64,000 bases of DNA, taken from assembly GCF_014654895.1 (NCBI RefSeq), contig NZ_BNBE01000002.1, positions 124,001-188,000 of the forward strand. The letters run 5' to 3'. A model generated the notes under the pieces. It was not told the DNA's origin and did not search any database. It saw only the letters and a program-made list of their open reading frames with translations. Made by a program: the position numbers and the translations under genes. Source of the DNA: Streptomyces filamentosus (lineage in GTDB: Bacteria; Actinomycetota; Actinomycetes; Streptomycetales; Streptomycetaceae). Positions 54,682-63,662 of this stretch are shown here, piece by piece; position 1 is the stretch's first letter; every line of letters begins with the position of its first letter.

Positions 54682-55992
54682 TCAGCGGCGGAGCAGGACG
54701 CGTGCGGCTCGCCCGAGGAGGCGCAGATCGGTGAGGGTAGTCGGCGGCTGTTGCATGTTCACCACCCCCATGTAGGCCGTGTTCACGACGGAGTCGAGCA
54801 CGGATGCCTCGGTGAGCTTGTCGGCGACCCACTTCTGCACGCGGTAGCCACGGGGGTACGGCCCAGTCACGTGGGGTTGCGCGAGGTCGGCGGCCGTCGA
54901 TAGCTGCCACGCGCCCGACACCACGGCTTCCGCAAGCCGGAAGTACCCCCACGCGGGGTCCCGCCACGGTGAACCGGACCGCAGATACGCAGCGAGCGCG
55001 TTTGCTTCCAGTGCCGCCAACGTCAGTCCCTGCCCATAGACTGGGTTGACGCTCGCCAGGGCGTCGCCCAGGACGACCAGACCGCCGGGGAACCGGCTCA
55101 GACGGGAGTGGACGCGGCGACGGCTCTCGAGAAAACGGTACGTCTTGACGTCACCGATCATCGCGCAGTCGTCGGCCACCGTCCGAAGCGGTGCCACGCA
55201 GCGCCGCATGCGCCTCAGGAACTCCTCCGGGTCCGGTCCGGGCCGGTAGTCGGCGTAGCCGGCCAGAACGACCGACCACCGGTCGCCCTCGACAGCGGTG
55301 AGGGCACCGGGTTCGGTCACCTCCGGGCTGTAATCGCTTGCGGGGCCCGGACTGGAGTGGGCGACGACCAGGCTGTCCAGTTCGTCCCCGCGGCGGAACA
55401 TGGCGGTGGCGTATCCCAGGTCGATCCGCATCCGATCCACGGGCGCTTCGTCCCACCCGTGCCCCGTCAGCCACTCGACCAGTCGGCTGGATCGCCCCAT
55501 CGCGTCGACGACGAGTTCGGCCTCCCATATCTCACCGTCCCCGGTGACGACGCCGCCGACCCGGGAACCGTCGAACACCAACCCCGTCACCTCAGCCTGA
55601 ACAAGGCGGACGTTCGGGAGTCCGTCGACCCGCCGCCGCACGTGGCTCTCCAGAAACGGCCGCGTGGCGCCGAGCATCCGCGTTCCGGCGACCGGAGCCT
55701 TGAGACGCCCGTCCACGTAGAACCGTACGTCCCTGCCCTCACCCAGCCGGGCTCCGCCCTTGACCAGCTCATCGGTGATTCCCGGGAACCAGCGCTCCAA
55801 CTGTGTGTGCCCCATTGACAACAGGGCATGAAGCTGCAGACGTTGGGGAACCCGCCTGCCCACCCCATCGGCGCCTATCTCGTCCGGCTCCACGACCATG
55901 ACGTCCTCGACGTAGTCGCTCAGTACGCGGGCCGCAAAGAGGCCGGCATAACTCCCGCCCATCACGATGGCTCGCCTCACATCAACCCCCAC
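54682..55992 (-). CDS. FAD-dependent monooxygenase
   Basis: A 436-residue flavoprotein. The N-terminal dinucleotide fold is AIVMGGSYAGLFAARVL with the acidic residue in MVVEPDE; the second FAD motif is VVLGDALASVNPVYGQGL near residue 315, followed by the helix LAALEANALAAYL. Family members hydroxylate or epoxidise small molecules using NAD(P)H. Arg residues in the LGATRPFLESHVRRRV segment are typical. It lies 36 bp downstream of a MAB_1171c-type membrane protein gene; the three genes to 57892 form one operon. Confidence 0.88.
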   Translation of the reverse strand: MGVDVRRAIVMGGSYAGLFAARVLSDYVEDVMVVEPDEIGADGVGRRVPQRLQLHALLSMGHTQLERWFPGITDELVKGGARLGEGRDVRFYVDGRLKAPVAGTRMLGATRPFLESHVRRRVDGLPNVRLVQAEVTGLVFDGSRVGGVVTGDGEIWEAELVVDAMGRSSRLVEWLTGHGWDEAPVDRMRIDLGYATAMFRRGDELDSLVVAHSSPGPASDYSPEVTEPGALTAVEGDRWSVVLAGYADYRPGPDPEEFLRRMRRCVAPLRTVADDCAMIGDVKTYRFLESRRRVHSRLSRFPGGLVVLGDALASVNPVYGQGLTLAALEANALAAYLRSGSPWRDPAWGYFRLAEAVVSGAWQLSTAADLAQPHVTGPYPRGYRVQKWVADKLTEASVLDSVVNTAYMGVVNMQQPPTTLTDLRLLGRAARVLLRR

Positions 55993-56028
55993 CTGAGCCC
56001 ACGACTGCCGAAACGATCCGCCCTGACA

Positions 56029-57309
56029 CTACCGTGCCCTCTGGCGAGCCTGGCTCCGGTACAACCCCTGGTCTGGCTCCCGGACTTCTCGCAGTGCCGA
56101 CGCGACGAGTGGGTGACGCAGACAAGCAGCGACCAGGAGGAGTCTGCCCCGCTCCTCGGAGGCGGCGGTGCCGTGGCCTGGCAGGGGACCAGTGGGATTC
56201 TGCGGCGGAATGGGGCGTATCTGCCCGGTGCTCTCAGCCTGCCGTCGCGTCTCCGTCAACCGCTCCGCCGCGTCGCGCAGCACAGCCGCCGTCACGATGG
56301 CCTCTCGTTCCATCGGGAAGAGCTGGTCCGCTTCCGCTTCCACGTAGGCTCGGATGGCTTCAGTCGCCTCCGCCGAGGTCCAGATCCTGAGCACCCGCAT
56401 GCCGTCCAGAATCTCGATCACCCGGCGATGCAGAGTGAACCGCACGTTGGCGAGACGAAGGCCGCTCCCACGGGGGTGCAGGGCCAGCCTGCCGTCCACC
56501 TCCATCACACAGAGCTGCCACAAGGGCTGGAGTGTTTTGATGTCACGACGCTCCCGCAGCCACGCGCTGATCGCCGCGCCACACATTCCATAGCTCGTGA
56601 TGCAGGCTGCCACGGTGCCGAACAGCGACCCCAGGACACCGATGTCGTCGAGCGCGTGGTTGCCGAAGCTCGCAAGGAGGACCGCCGGAGCATTGCACAG
56701 CACGTACCCGAAGCAAACAACCATCGAGAGGCTGAAGCACCGCACCGCGTGGCGGAGGTGTGGCTCTCGCGGACGTGTACGACGGGCGAGCCGCCCGGTG
56801 CTGAGGGTCGCACAGGAGAGGGTGACCAGGAAGAGCACGAGGAAGATCTGGACGAACGGCTGACCCTCAGCGAAGTCGGTGTTGAAGCGTACGGGGTCGG
56901 CGGGGTAACCCGCCAGGTCCGCCGCGCAGAACGTGACCGTCATGGCCGTGATCACGAGCCCGTAGACTCCGGCCCACGTGGTTGCTCGCCGGTTTACGCG
57001 TGCACGTTCCTCGGGTGTGGTGGTGACCGTCCAGAGGGTGGTGAGTACGTGCGTGATCCCGTAACAGACGACGATCCCGATGTACACGGGGAGAGTCGCG
57101 GCGCTGGGGCGCCCCGTGATCTCACCAAGGCGGCGATATCCAGCAGGGCTGGCGGTGATGTACACCAACACCGAGATGAAGAAGCTGAGAGTGATCAAAG
57201 CCAGTGTCACCGACCGCTCACGGACCAGCGCGAGGCCCTTCCAGCACGCGATGAGCAGATTGATGAGTGCCACGAGGAAGTAGATGAAGTTGGTCGTCGT
57301 CTCAGACAC
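56029..57309 (-). CDS. MAB_1171c-type seven-span membrane protein
   Basis: A 426-residue protein from GTG 57309, overlapping the end of the ImmA-type gene. Seven hydrophobic segments are visible in the first 270 residues (from FIYFLVALINLLIACWKGLA to LFGTVAACITSYGMCGAA), followed by a cytoplasmic C-terminal domain of about 155 residues (RRDIKTLQPLWQLCV, RVIEILDGMRVL). The arrangement matches the actinobacterial MAB_1171c family of putative transporters. It is normally found with an ImmA-type peptidase, as here. Confidence 0.85.
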   Translation of the reverse strand: MSETTTNFIYFLVALINLLIACWKGLALVRERSVTLALITLSFFISVLVYITASPAGYRRLGEITGRPSAATLPVYIGIVVCYGITHVLTTLWTVTTTPEERARVNRRATTWAGVYGLVITAMTVTFCAADLAGYPADPVRFNTDFAEGQPFVQIFLVLFLVTLSCATLSTGRLARRTRPREPHLRHAVRCFSLSMVVCFGYVLCNAPAVLLASFGNHALDDIGVLGSLFGTVAACITSYGMCGAAISAWLRERRDIKTLQPLWQLCVMEVDGRLALHPRGSGLRLANVRFTLHRRVIEILDGMRVLRIWTSAEATEAIRAYVEAEADQLFPMEREAIVTAAVLRDAAERLTETRRQAESTGQIRPIPPQNPTGPLPGHGTAASEERGRLLLVAACLRHPLVASALREVREPDQGLYRSQARQRAR

Positions 57310-57892
57310 CTGCGCTCCTGTGGGACATGGTCGATGCGACGGAGCCATCACTACTCCATCCACCCGACAGCCGGAGACGCTGCAACATGATCGTGGCGAA
57401 GGTCTCTGCGCCCCGCTCGACCGTCTTGCTGTAGTGGGAGCGGGCGAGGATTCTCAGTACGGCCTCTGGTCTGAGCCCCGGGAGGAGAAGACGGACCGTC
57501 TCTTCATCCATCTTGAGGTCGTGGTCTCCGTCCTCGGCGGGGTGCTCCTCCCAGAGGTGGTAGAGCTCGTGCAGGGTCGCGTGAGTCTGCATCAGCTCAC
57601 CAGCGCTGGAGTCGACGACGACGATGTCGAATTCCATGCCTTGTACACAGAAGGCACTCACCTCTGGTGGTAACGGGATGCGGCGCACGACGATCCGCCG
57701 ACCCCGTTTCTCCTCAATGAAGCTGACCACACCGGCGAGGTCGCTGGCCCCCATGAGGCCCAGGTCGCGGTTGATCAGACGCCGCGCGTGTCGCGCCGCT
57801 GACCACAAGCGGCTCTGTTCGCCCAGGGTTCTCCACCATGCAGATCTTCGACGCTCGGGTAAGCCTGAGCGTCGAAGGTCATCCTGCGGCAT
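57302..57892 (-). CDS. ImmA/IrrE-type metallopeptidase
   Basis: About 196 residues. The zinc motif HELYHLWEEH (HExxH variant with Y) lies near residue 108; upstream is VSAFCVQGMEFDIVVVDSSA. ImmA-type peptidases cleave repressors or anti-regulators. The start is uncertain: ATG 57892 is used, but the first about 15 codons coincide with an 11-bp inverted repeat (57846-57877). It overlaps the downstream membrane-protein gene (GTGTCTGA), so it heads the operon. No XRE regulator is found next to it, although such pairs usually have one. Confidence 0.78.
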   Translation of the reverse strand: MPQDDLRRSGLPERRRSAWWRTLGEQSRLWSAARHARRLINRDLGLMGASDLAGVVSFIEEKRGRRIVVRRIPLPPEVSAFCVQGMEFDIVVVDSSAGELMQTHATLHELYHLWEEHPAEDGDHDLKMDEETVRLLLPGLRPEAVLRILARSHYSKTVERGAETFATIMLQRLRLSGGWSSDGSVASTMSHRSAGV

Positions 57893-58800
57893 CCCGGGTC
57901 TCTCCTGTTGGTCACAACGATGTCGAAGGGCAAGTCCCCATGGCCCGACGCCTGAAGCCATACCAAGGGAGGCGCGGGGAATTGGCTGTCGCCAAGGGGG
58001 TGGAGCGGATCAGATCCGGTCAGGCTTCTGCGGCGACTACAGGGAAGCAACCCCTCAGTCAGGCGCGGCCGCTACAGCACGCCAGCAGCTCGACTCGGTC
58101 TGTGCAGCTCCCGATGTGCCGACGGTGACGACGGCCGGCAGGGCCGCACCGGAAAGACCGCCGAGAACCCTCTTCGCGGTTCTCATGAGATGGCCACCTC
58201 CAGTGGGAGTCGTTCAAGTGTTCTGGTAAGGCATCGCACACTGGTACGGCGCTCGGTGCGTGCGCCCGCCATAACTTACTCACAGTTGGGCTTTCGTATC
58301 AGCTGGAGCTGTACAAGTTTTCGAGGTTGCCGCCGGGCGCAGTGTCGTCTTCGCGGAGCTCATGACCAGCGAGCAGACATACGGCCAAGAACGGACATGC
58401 CGCTGCGATCTGTCAGCAATCGGCCAAGCTGACCTGGCCCCCGCCCCAGGATTGCCACTCTGACGCCACTGCCGGCACTCCTGCCGTCGCCAATCCGGTC
58501 GAGATGGCCGAACGACGACGCGTAAACAGCCGTGCGGCTCCAGTAGGGTGTCGACAATAGTGAACATGCTGTGGGGGAGGGGCTTGTTCTCCTCCGCAGC
58601 AACTGCGATCACAGGCCGAGACCTCCGATGTCTCGGTTTGTGATCACACCGCTATGGGCCACCGATCGCCAAGTCCGACGTTCACAACCGGAGTTCGATG
58701 ACCGCATGACCTAACGACGGGCTACCCCCTTGAAGCCCGCAACGGCGAGCGCCCTCGGTGTGTCCAGCACCTAGGTTCGCCCGCCGTATCCCTGCCACCA
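57893..58800. other. Region without a supported gene
   Basis: Frames in both directions are short and have no plausible composition. Between about 58230 and 58330 the G+C content is lower, which would suit promoters for the leftward operon. Confidence 0.4.
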
Positions 58801-58824
58801 CCTGTCGAGTGTCCAGCTCGCCAG

Positions 58825-58877
58825 GTGAAGAACCCGGTCTTCACACCGGGCGTCACGTCCCTACCAGGGGCGTTTTT
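58825..58877 (+). promoter_or_regulatory. Attenuator-like leader with intrinsic terminator
   Basis: Two mutually exclusive stems overlap: GTGAAGA (58825) with TCTTCAC (58838), and CCCGGT (58833) with ACCGGG (58845). They are followed by a hairpin (ACGTCCCT/AGGGGCGT, 58855-58873) directly running into TTTTT. No gene precedes it; the rep-like gene starts 73 bp downstream. This layout fits transcription attenuation. Confidence 0.55.
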
Positions 58878-58949
58878 CTTGGTTCCCGAAGAACCTGGCC
58901 TCGTCGAAACAAGGCCATCGCATGCCCGAGAGGAGGGCGTGCTCTGCTC

Positions 58950-60182
58950 ATGATGCAGCATGCCCGCGCGCCGGTCCAAGTAACGGCCATTCCAGCGCGC
59001 ACACATACTCATCACCAGGACGGGTGGAACAGACGCTTCACCCTGGTGCTTGACCCCGCTGACCAGGAAGTGGATACGACCGATTCCCGCCGTACCCGCA
59101 GAGGCGACTTTCTGCGCGCCGCGGTCTGGGCAGTCGCCTCCCGCCTGCACCCGAAGGCCAGTGAGACGACTCTGAGGGTGGCTAGAGATCTCGCAACTCG
59201 CTTGAACGCCGACGGACACGTTGCCTATTGCCGTGACGCCATGTTCCGACGTCTCGGCATCAGCCGCCGGACCCTGGAGCGGCATGTCGCCATACTGCGC
59301 CAGCTCGGTCTACTGGCCTGGCGCGTTCACGGAAGCCGCACCAACACGCGCCCTGCCGGCACCGGTGAGTGGGCGGGCACCGCCACCATCTATGCCGCCG
59401 TCGTCCCCCCGGCATGGGACGAGGCCGTCGGCCACCGTGTCAGCGGTCATGGCTACCAGGCGCGACACATCGGCTTCACCGACCGCGGCCGTGACCTGGC
59501 GATCGCCGAAGCCCGCACGCGTGCGAGTCGCAACGGGCGCTGTGACACCCCTTCCTGTAAGACCAACCACCCACGAGGTAGAGCTAAAGGAGGGGGGAAG
59601 AAAAACAACACCAGCGCTCTGTCGAGGGCTCGCTCGCACCCCCGACGCCCGAGGAGGAAACCCGAAAGCCTTCGTTCCGATCCGATCCAGGCCGCTCAAG
59701 CCGTATCGGTAGCCGCCTTCGTCCGCGCCCGAGTGCCCTGGACCCAGGGGGAGGGTCTCCGTCGGCTGGCTTTCGCCCTGAGGCCGTGGATCCGCACCGG
59801 CCGCTCCGCTGCTGAGATCGCCGTCGAACTAGCCAGCTGGTACGTCCCCCGACGGCCTCGCTCCGCCGTCGGCCTGGTCCTGGCTCGCGGGCGCAGACTC
59901 ACCGATCAGGCGCCGTCGCTCCTTGTCACGCAGACCTCGGAGAAACCCCATATGGGTGTACCTCCCAACCAAGCCTTTCTGGGGGCCCTGAACCACCTGC
60001 GCCTCAACACGCCCCTGCCCGTCGAACCGGAACCGGATATACCGGCCTTCGTCATCCGTGACCGAATCCTCGCGTCGATCACACAGGCCAGTAGAGCCTG
60101 GCGCGCACGCGGCGCAGAGAACTGCCAGACCTACGCCGAGTGGGAGGCCGTCTGTGAGGCACGGGAGCGTGCCTTATGGTGA
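58950..60182 (+). CDS. Winged-helix protein of plasmid replication/regulator type
   Basis: About 410 residues from ATG 58950 (GAGGAGGG upstream). Residues about 40-135 form a winged helix domain (FLRAAVWAVASRLHPKAS, then a YCRDAMFRRLGISRRTLERH segment and LLAWRVHGSRT). The central part is basic and linker-like with CDTPSCKTNH. The C-terminal half has helices AAFVRARVPWTQGEGLRRLA and SAAEIAVELASWYVPRRPRS. Similar proteins are found on Streptomyces plasmids and integrative elements. A direct replication role is not proven. No tra or integrase gene accompanies it. Confidence 0.6.
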   Translation: MMQHARAPVQVTAIPARTHTHHQDGWNRRFTLVLDPADQEVDTTDSRRTRRGDFLRAAVWAVASRLHPKASETTLRVARDLATRLNADGHVAYCRDAMFRRLGISRRTLERHVAILRQLGLLAWRVHGSRTNTRPAGTGEWAGTATIYAAVVPPAWDEAVGHRVSGHGYQARHIGFTDRGRDLAIAEARTRASRNGRCDTPSCKTNHPRGRAKGGGKKNNTSALSRARSHPRRPRRKPESLRSDPIQAAQAVSVAAFVRARVPWTQGEGLRRLAFALRPWIRTGRSAAEIAVELASWYVPRRPRSAVGLVLARGRRLTDQAPSLLVTQTSEKPHMGVPPNQAFLGALNHLRLNTPLPVEPEPDIPAFVIRDRILASITQASRAWRARGAENCQTYAEWEAVCEARERALW

Positions 60183-60775
60183 CCTACTGACCTTCGCAGG
60201 CTGACTAGCCGCAGACTGGCCCACCATCGACACCACCGAGCCGACTCTGGACTGCTCATAGACCTTCCAGACAACACCTGCGGAACGTGGAGCGTGGCAT
60301 TCAGCCGCAGATTCACGAGGCTGGGTGGCGTGGCCTGCGGCTGCGTGATCAGCCCGTTGTACAGACCCATCATGCGGACCCCCGATAGCAAGGGGGAGCA
60401 GCTGACGTCTCGATCATGTGCTGGACGAACTGGGGATCATCCTCGCGCACGTGGGGGAGCAGTGCTCCTGACTAGCAGTGAGCTTCTTCAGAACGGCCAC
60501 GATCGGGTGACGGCCACATCCGTCGGAGCTGGGTGCTGCCGCCGCTCAGCGGCCAGGTCAACCAGGAGGAGGCGTTCACCCTCTGGAGTGGCCGCTGAAG
60601 AGGCTCAGTTCTACCTGCCGCCGGGTGGCAGAGGGCGAAAGGCGGGCGTCTGCGATCCTCCGCCCTGCCTACCCCGCTTGAGCCCGGGGGCGAAACCGCA
60701 GTTCCCCGACGGCTGGGGCACCTCCGCGCCAGAGGCCGTAGGCTCAAAGCCGACGACGACAGGAGACTGACCGGC
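60183..60775. other. Region without a supported gene
   Basis: About 590 bp. Open frames are low-complexity and unlike proteins. Probably carries the promoter of the following synthase-like gene. Confidence 0.4.
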
Positions 60776-61717
60776 ATGTGGAAGCGGGCCCTTAACCGGG
60801 CCGGGGTGCGACAACCGCGGCTGCGACGGGACTACACCGAACAACGACGGGTGGTCCAGAGGTTCGCGACGGCCGAATACGCGGCAGCGCGGCTCCTTCT
60901 CCCTGCCGCGATCCTGCCGCACGTCGTGGCCGCCGTCGCGTTCATGCACGACACCGACGACCGGATCGACCGGGGCACGCCGGACGATCGGGCTGCCGCG
61001 CTCGCCGAGTGGGACAGCCTTGTACGCAAAGCCCTCGCCGAAGGTGACTCCCCCCTGCCCGTCCTTCGCTGCTTGGCACACACCGCCGAGTACCACCCCG
61101 ATCTGCGCACCCACGTGAACGAGTTCCTGCAGGGCTGCCAGCGGGAGGTCGCCTGGCGAACTATCGCCAACGACACAGAACTACAGCAGTACGTACGGGA
61201 TTACTCGCTTCCCGCGCTGATGCTCACGGCCTGCCTCCTCTCGCCTGAGGATGCGACCACCCGGACGGCGTTCACCGAAGGCTGCCACCTGCTCATCCGC
61301 GCCATGCAACGCATCGACTTCCTTGAGGACCTGGCCGAAGACGTACGCGCCGGCCGCCACGGCGTCCCCGCTGACGCGGTGACCCGCCACGGAGCCGACC
61401 TCACCCGGCCGGGCCCTGCACTCGGCCGACTCGTCGAAGAACAAGCCGGCCGCGCCGCCGCCGATCTCACAGCCGCCATCCCCCTCCCGACCCTCGTAGC
61501 CCCCGCACACCGCCCCTTCATCCGCGCCCTCATCGGCGTCCAACGCCTCCGCCTCAAGGCCGTACGCCACGCCGGTACCTCCCTGGCCATCTCCCCCTCA
61601 GGCCCCTCCGCACCGGCCGCCGCCCTACTACTACTCAAGGAGACCACGAGGCGGAACCTTTCCTTCCTCATGCTGAGGCGTGACGAGGGACGAGGACGGC
61701 CCGGACGATCGTGGTGA
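60776..61717 (+). CDS. Squalene/phytoene synthase-like protein, altered C-terminus
   Basis: A 313-residue protein of the trans-isoprenyl head-to-head synthase fold. The first Asp-rich motif appears as MHDTDDRID near residue 61 and the second as RIDFLEDLAEDVRAGR near 180; these hold the Mg-diphosphates. AEYAAARLLLPAAILPH matches the N-terminal helix of the family. AGGAG lies 11 nt before ATG 60776. The final residues (about RRDEGRGRPGRSW) are translated from an IS5 remnant, so the natural end is lost or replaced. No other terpene gene is nearby. Confidence 0.75.
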   Translation: MWKRALNRAGVRQPRLRRDYTEQRRVVQRFATAEYAAARLLLPAAILPHVVAAVAFMHDTDDRIDRGTPDDRAAALAEWDSLVRKALAEGDSPLPVLRCLAHTAEYHPDLRTHVNEFLQGCQREVAWRTIANDTELQQYVRDYSLPALMLTACLLSPEDATTRTAFTEGCHLLIRAMQRIDFLEDLAEDVRAGRHGVPADAVTRHGADLTRPGPALGRLVEEQAGRAAADLTAAIPLPTLVAPAHRPFIRALIGVQRLRLKAVRHAGTSLAISPSGPSAPAAALLLLKETTRRNLSFLMLRRDEGRGRPGRSW

Positions 61718-61735
61718 TGCTGCGAACCCCCCCAC
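61675..61735 (-). mobile_element. IS5-type remnant
   Basis: The minus strand encodes RSITTIVRAVLVPRHASA, the usual C-terminus of an IS5-type transposase. It supplies the last codons of the synthase-like gene on the other strand. Confidence 0.55.
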
Positions 61736-61791
61736 TGGGCGGTGAGGGCGGCACGGGCCGCTGCTCACACTTTCGATCCCCACGACGTCCC

Positions 61792-61823
61792 GGGGCCCGT
61801 TCCAGATTTCTGAAACGGGCCCC
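61792..61823. terminator. Strong hairpin
   Basis: GGGGCCCGTTCCAG and CTGAAACGGGCCCC pair over 14 positions with one mismatch around a 4-base loop. It lies 75 bp downstream of the synthase-like gene. Confidence 0.6.
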
Positions 61824-62101
61824 AGGGGGGATGCGCTTGGGACTGCTCGTAGTACGCGTTGGGAGAATGCTCCCTGCACGCACTTTTCCCGGCACCGACC
61901 AAGAACGGGTCGCCACGGCCCACCGGGCACCGGTTCGCCGACTGCACCCACACACCGCCTGTTCCAGGAGTCGAGCGAGGTGGCTACGGGCTGCTGCTCA
62001 GGGCAACCCTCGCGACGGCATGGGTGCCTAAAAACTTCTAACGGAATGACTTTCTGGGGGTCGGCTGGCCGGCGTGGGGTGTTGTTGGGCAGCATGGGGC
62101 G

Positions 62102-62500
62102 ATGGACTTCGATCAGCCGTTGCCTCGCGAGGTGAAGGTCATCGATTCGGCCTCGTTGTTCGGGCTGGAGGAGCGTGCGTGTGCCCTCAACCTGAACCAG
62201 CGGTTGGACCCGGCGTGGGTGCAAGCGAATGCGGCGCCCGACGGAACCCACTACCTGTGGCCGGCCCTGTGGAACAGCCTGTCCCACCGCCCGGACGTTC
62301 CGCGCCAGCTGCGGTGTGAGCTCTTGATCAGTCTGCGTGCGGGAGACCGCGTGGTGAGCCTGTTGGACGTGCTTCCCGACGACTTCGCCCCGCTGCCGAG
62401 AGTGACCTCGCGCGAAGAAGGCATGCAGGTCAGCCAGCTGCTTGACTGTGCCCCTTCGGTCAGAGAATGGCTACTGCGTGAGGGCTCGGACCTGCTGTGA
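62102..62500 (+). CDS. Unknown protein, immunity-like
   Basis: A 132-residue protein from ATG 62102. It includes SASLFGLEERACALNLNQRL, HYLWPALWNSLSHRPDVPRQ and RCELLISLRAGDRVVSLLDV, ending in a helix (VREWLLREGSDLL). No export signal. Its 3' end overlaps by 31 bp the end of the convergent IS5 transposase. Family unknown. Confidence 0.6.
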   Translation: MDFDQPLPREVKVIDSASLFGLEERACALNLNQRLDPAWVQANAAPDGTHYLWPALWNSLSHRPDVPRQLRCELLISLRAGDRVVSLLDVLPDDFAPLPRVTSREEGMQVSQLLDCAPSVREWLLREGSDLL

Positions 62501-63298
62501 CAGGCGTCGCCAGGAGATGAGTGCGCATCCGAGCGTGAGAAAGGCTTCGTGGATGTTGTCGCAGATCTCCCAGCGGATCCGCAGGCGACGGAACCAGTGC
62601 AGGTGGGCGAGCGCGCGCTCCACGAACCAGCGTTGAGTACCGAGCCCGGAGCCGTGTTCGGTGCCCCGGCGGGCGATCAGCGGTTTCACACCGAAGCCCC
62701 ATACGAGCCATCGGTACTTGTCGTGAACGTAGCCGCGATCACCGAGCACCGCGTCCGGTCGGCGCCGGGACCTGCCGCACTTGCCCCGCATGGGCGGCGC
62801 AGCCTGGAGCAGTGGGATTCAGCTGGGTGACGTCGTTGCGGTTGCCGCCGGTCAGGGTGACGGCGAGCGGGATGCCGGCGGCATCTGTGATCAGGTGATG
62901 CTTGCTGCACACCCTGCCCCGGCCGACAGGGCTTCGTCCCGTCTTGGCTCCCCCTTTAACGCCCGGATGCGGGAGCCGCCGACCGCCGCCAGGGAGAAGT
63001 CCAGGGCGTTCGCGCTGCGGAGCCTGGCGAGGAGGAACTCGTGCAGCCGGAGCCATACGCCGGCCTCGGTCCAATCAGCCAGGCGCCGCCAGCACGTCAT
63101 GCCCGAACCGAAGCCGAGCTCCTGCGGAAGTTCCCAGGCCATCCCGGTATGCAGGGCGAACAGGATGCCGTGGAACACCAGCCGGTCCGGATGCCGCTTG
63201 CGCCCCGGATGCCGGCCCCGACGCTCAACCCTGGACAACAGAGGCTCGATCACCGCCCACAACTCGTCATCAAATTCCCACGGCTTCCGCCGAGCCAC
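62470..63298 (-). pseudogene. IS5-family (IS427-type) transposase in three frames
   Basis: The first part (GTG 63298) reads ARRKPWEFDDELWAVIEPLL to SRIRALKG. A -1 step on AAAGGGGG (62950-62958) continues as GAKTGRSPVGRGRVCSKHHL and NRNDVTQL. A further shift near 62818 gives the last part, AVLGDRGYVHDKYRWLVWGF and TQRWFVERALAHLHWFRRLR. The first change may be the programmed frameshift of this group; the second is a likely mutation (one extra A). The DDE core is otherwise present. Confidence 0.75.
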
Positions 63299-63608
63299 CC
63301 CACACCCCCCGGTCAACGCTCCCAGGGTGATCCCACCACCTCGAAGATCATTTCATTAGGGGTTCTGAGCAACGACAACAGGCACTCCCGGAAGGAGGCC
63401 GAACCCCCAGCTACCAGGCGGAATGCCTTTGCGCGCGGGTGACCGGAAGATCACCCAGCCAAGATCTCTGCTCGGCTCACAAGCTTCAAGAGGAGTGGGG
63501 ATGCGGCTTCTGGCGTGATTGGAGCAAGAAAGCCGGGCTCTGTGAAGTGGCCAAATAACGTCATGGGGGTGGTGAGACGTGACGTACTAGCCGCCTTGTT
63601 TGGCTCGC

Positions 63609-63626
63609 ATGTCAGGGACCTGACAT
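63609..63626. promoter_or_regulatory. 18-bp perfect palindrome, candidate operator
   Basis: ATGTCAGG-GA-CCTGACAT, a perfect 8+2+8 inverted repeat, lies 37 bp upstream of the AMIN-like gene. A possible -10 hexamer (CATACT) overlaps its right edge, so a bound dimer would block transcription. Confidence 0.5.
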
Positions 63627-63662
63627 ACTCTGTGACTTTCCATCTCGGAAGGACAAGACATC

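Noticed and set aside
53468..54967. 499-codon minus-strand frame
   Set aside because: Antisense of istB and the Imm1-like gene, low-complexity composition.
58280..58612. 110-codon minus-strand gene
   Set aside because: No ribosome site, no strand or helix pattern, no recognisable motif; probably chance.
60294..60770. 158-codon plus-strand gene
   Set aside because: Rich in Arg, Gly and Ser without structure-like pattern; no homology recognised.
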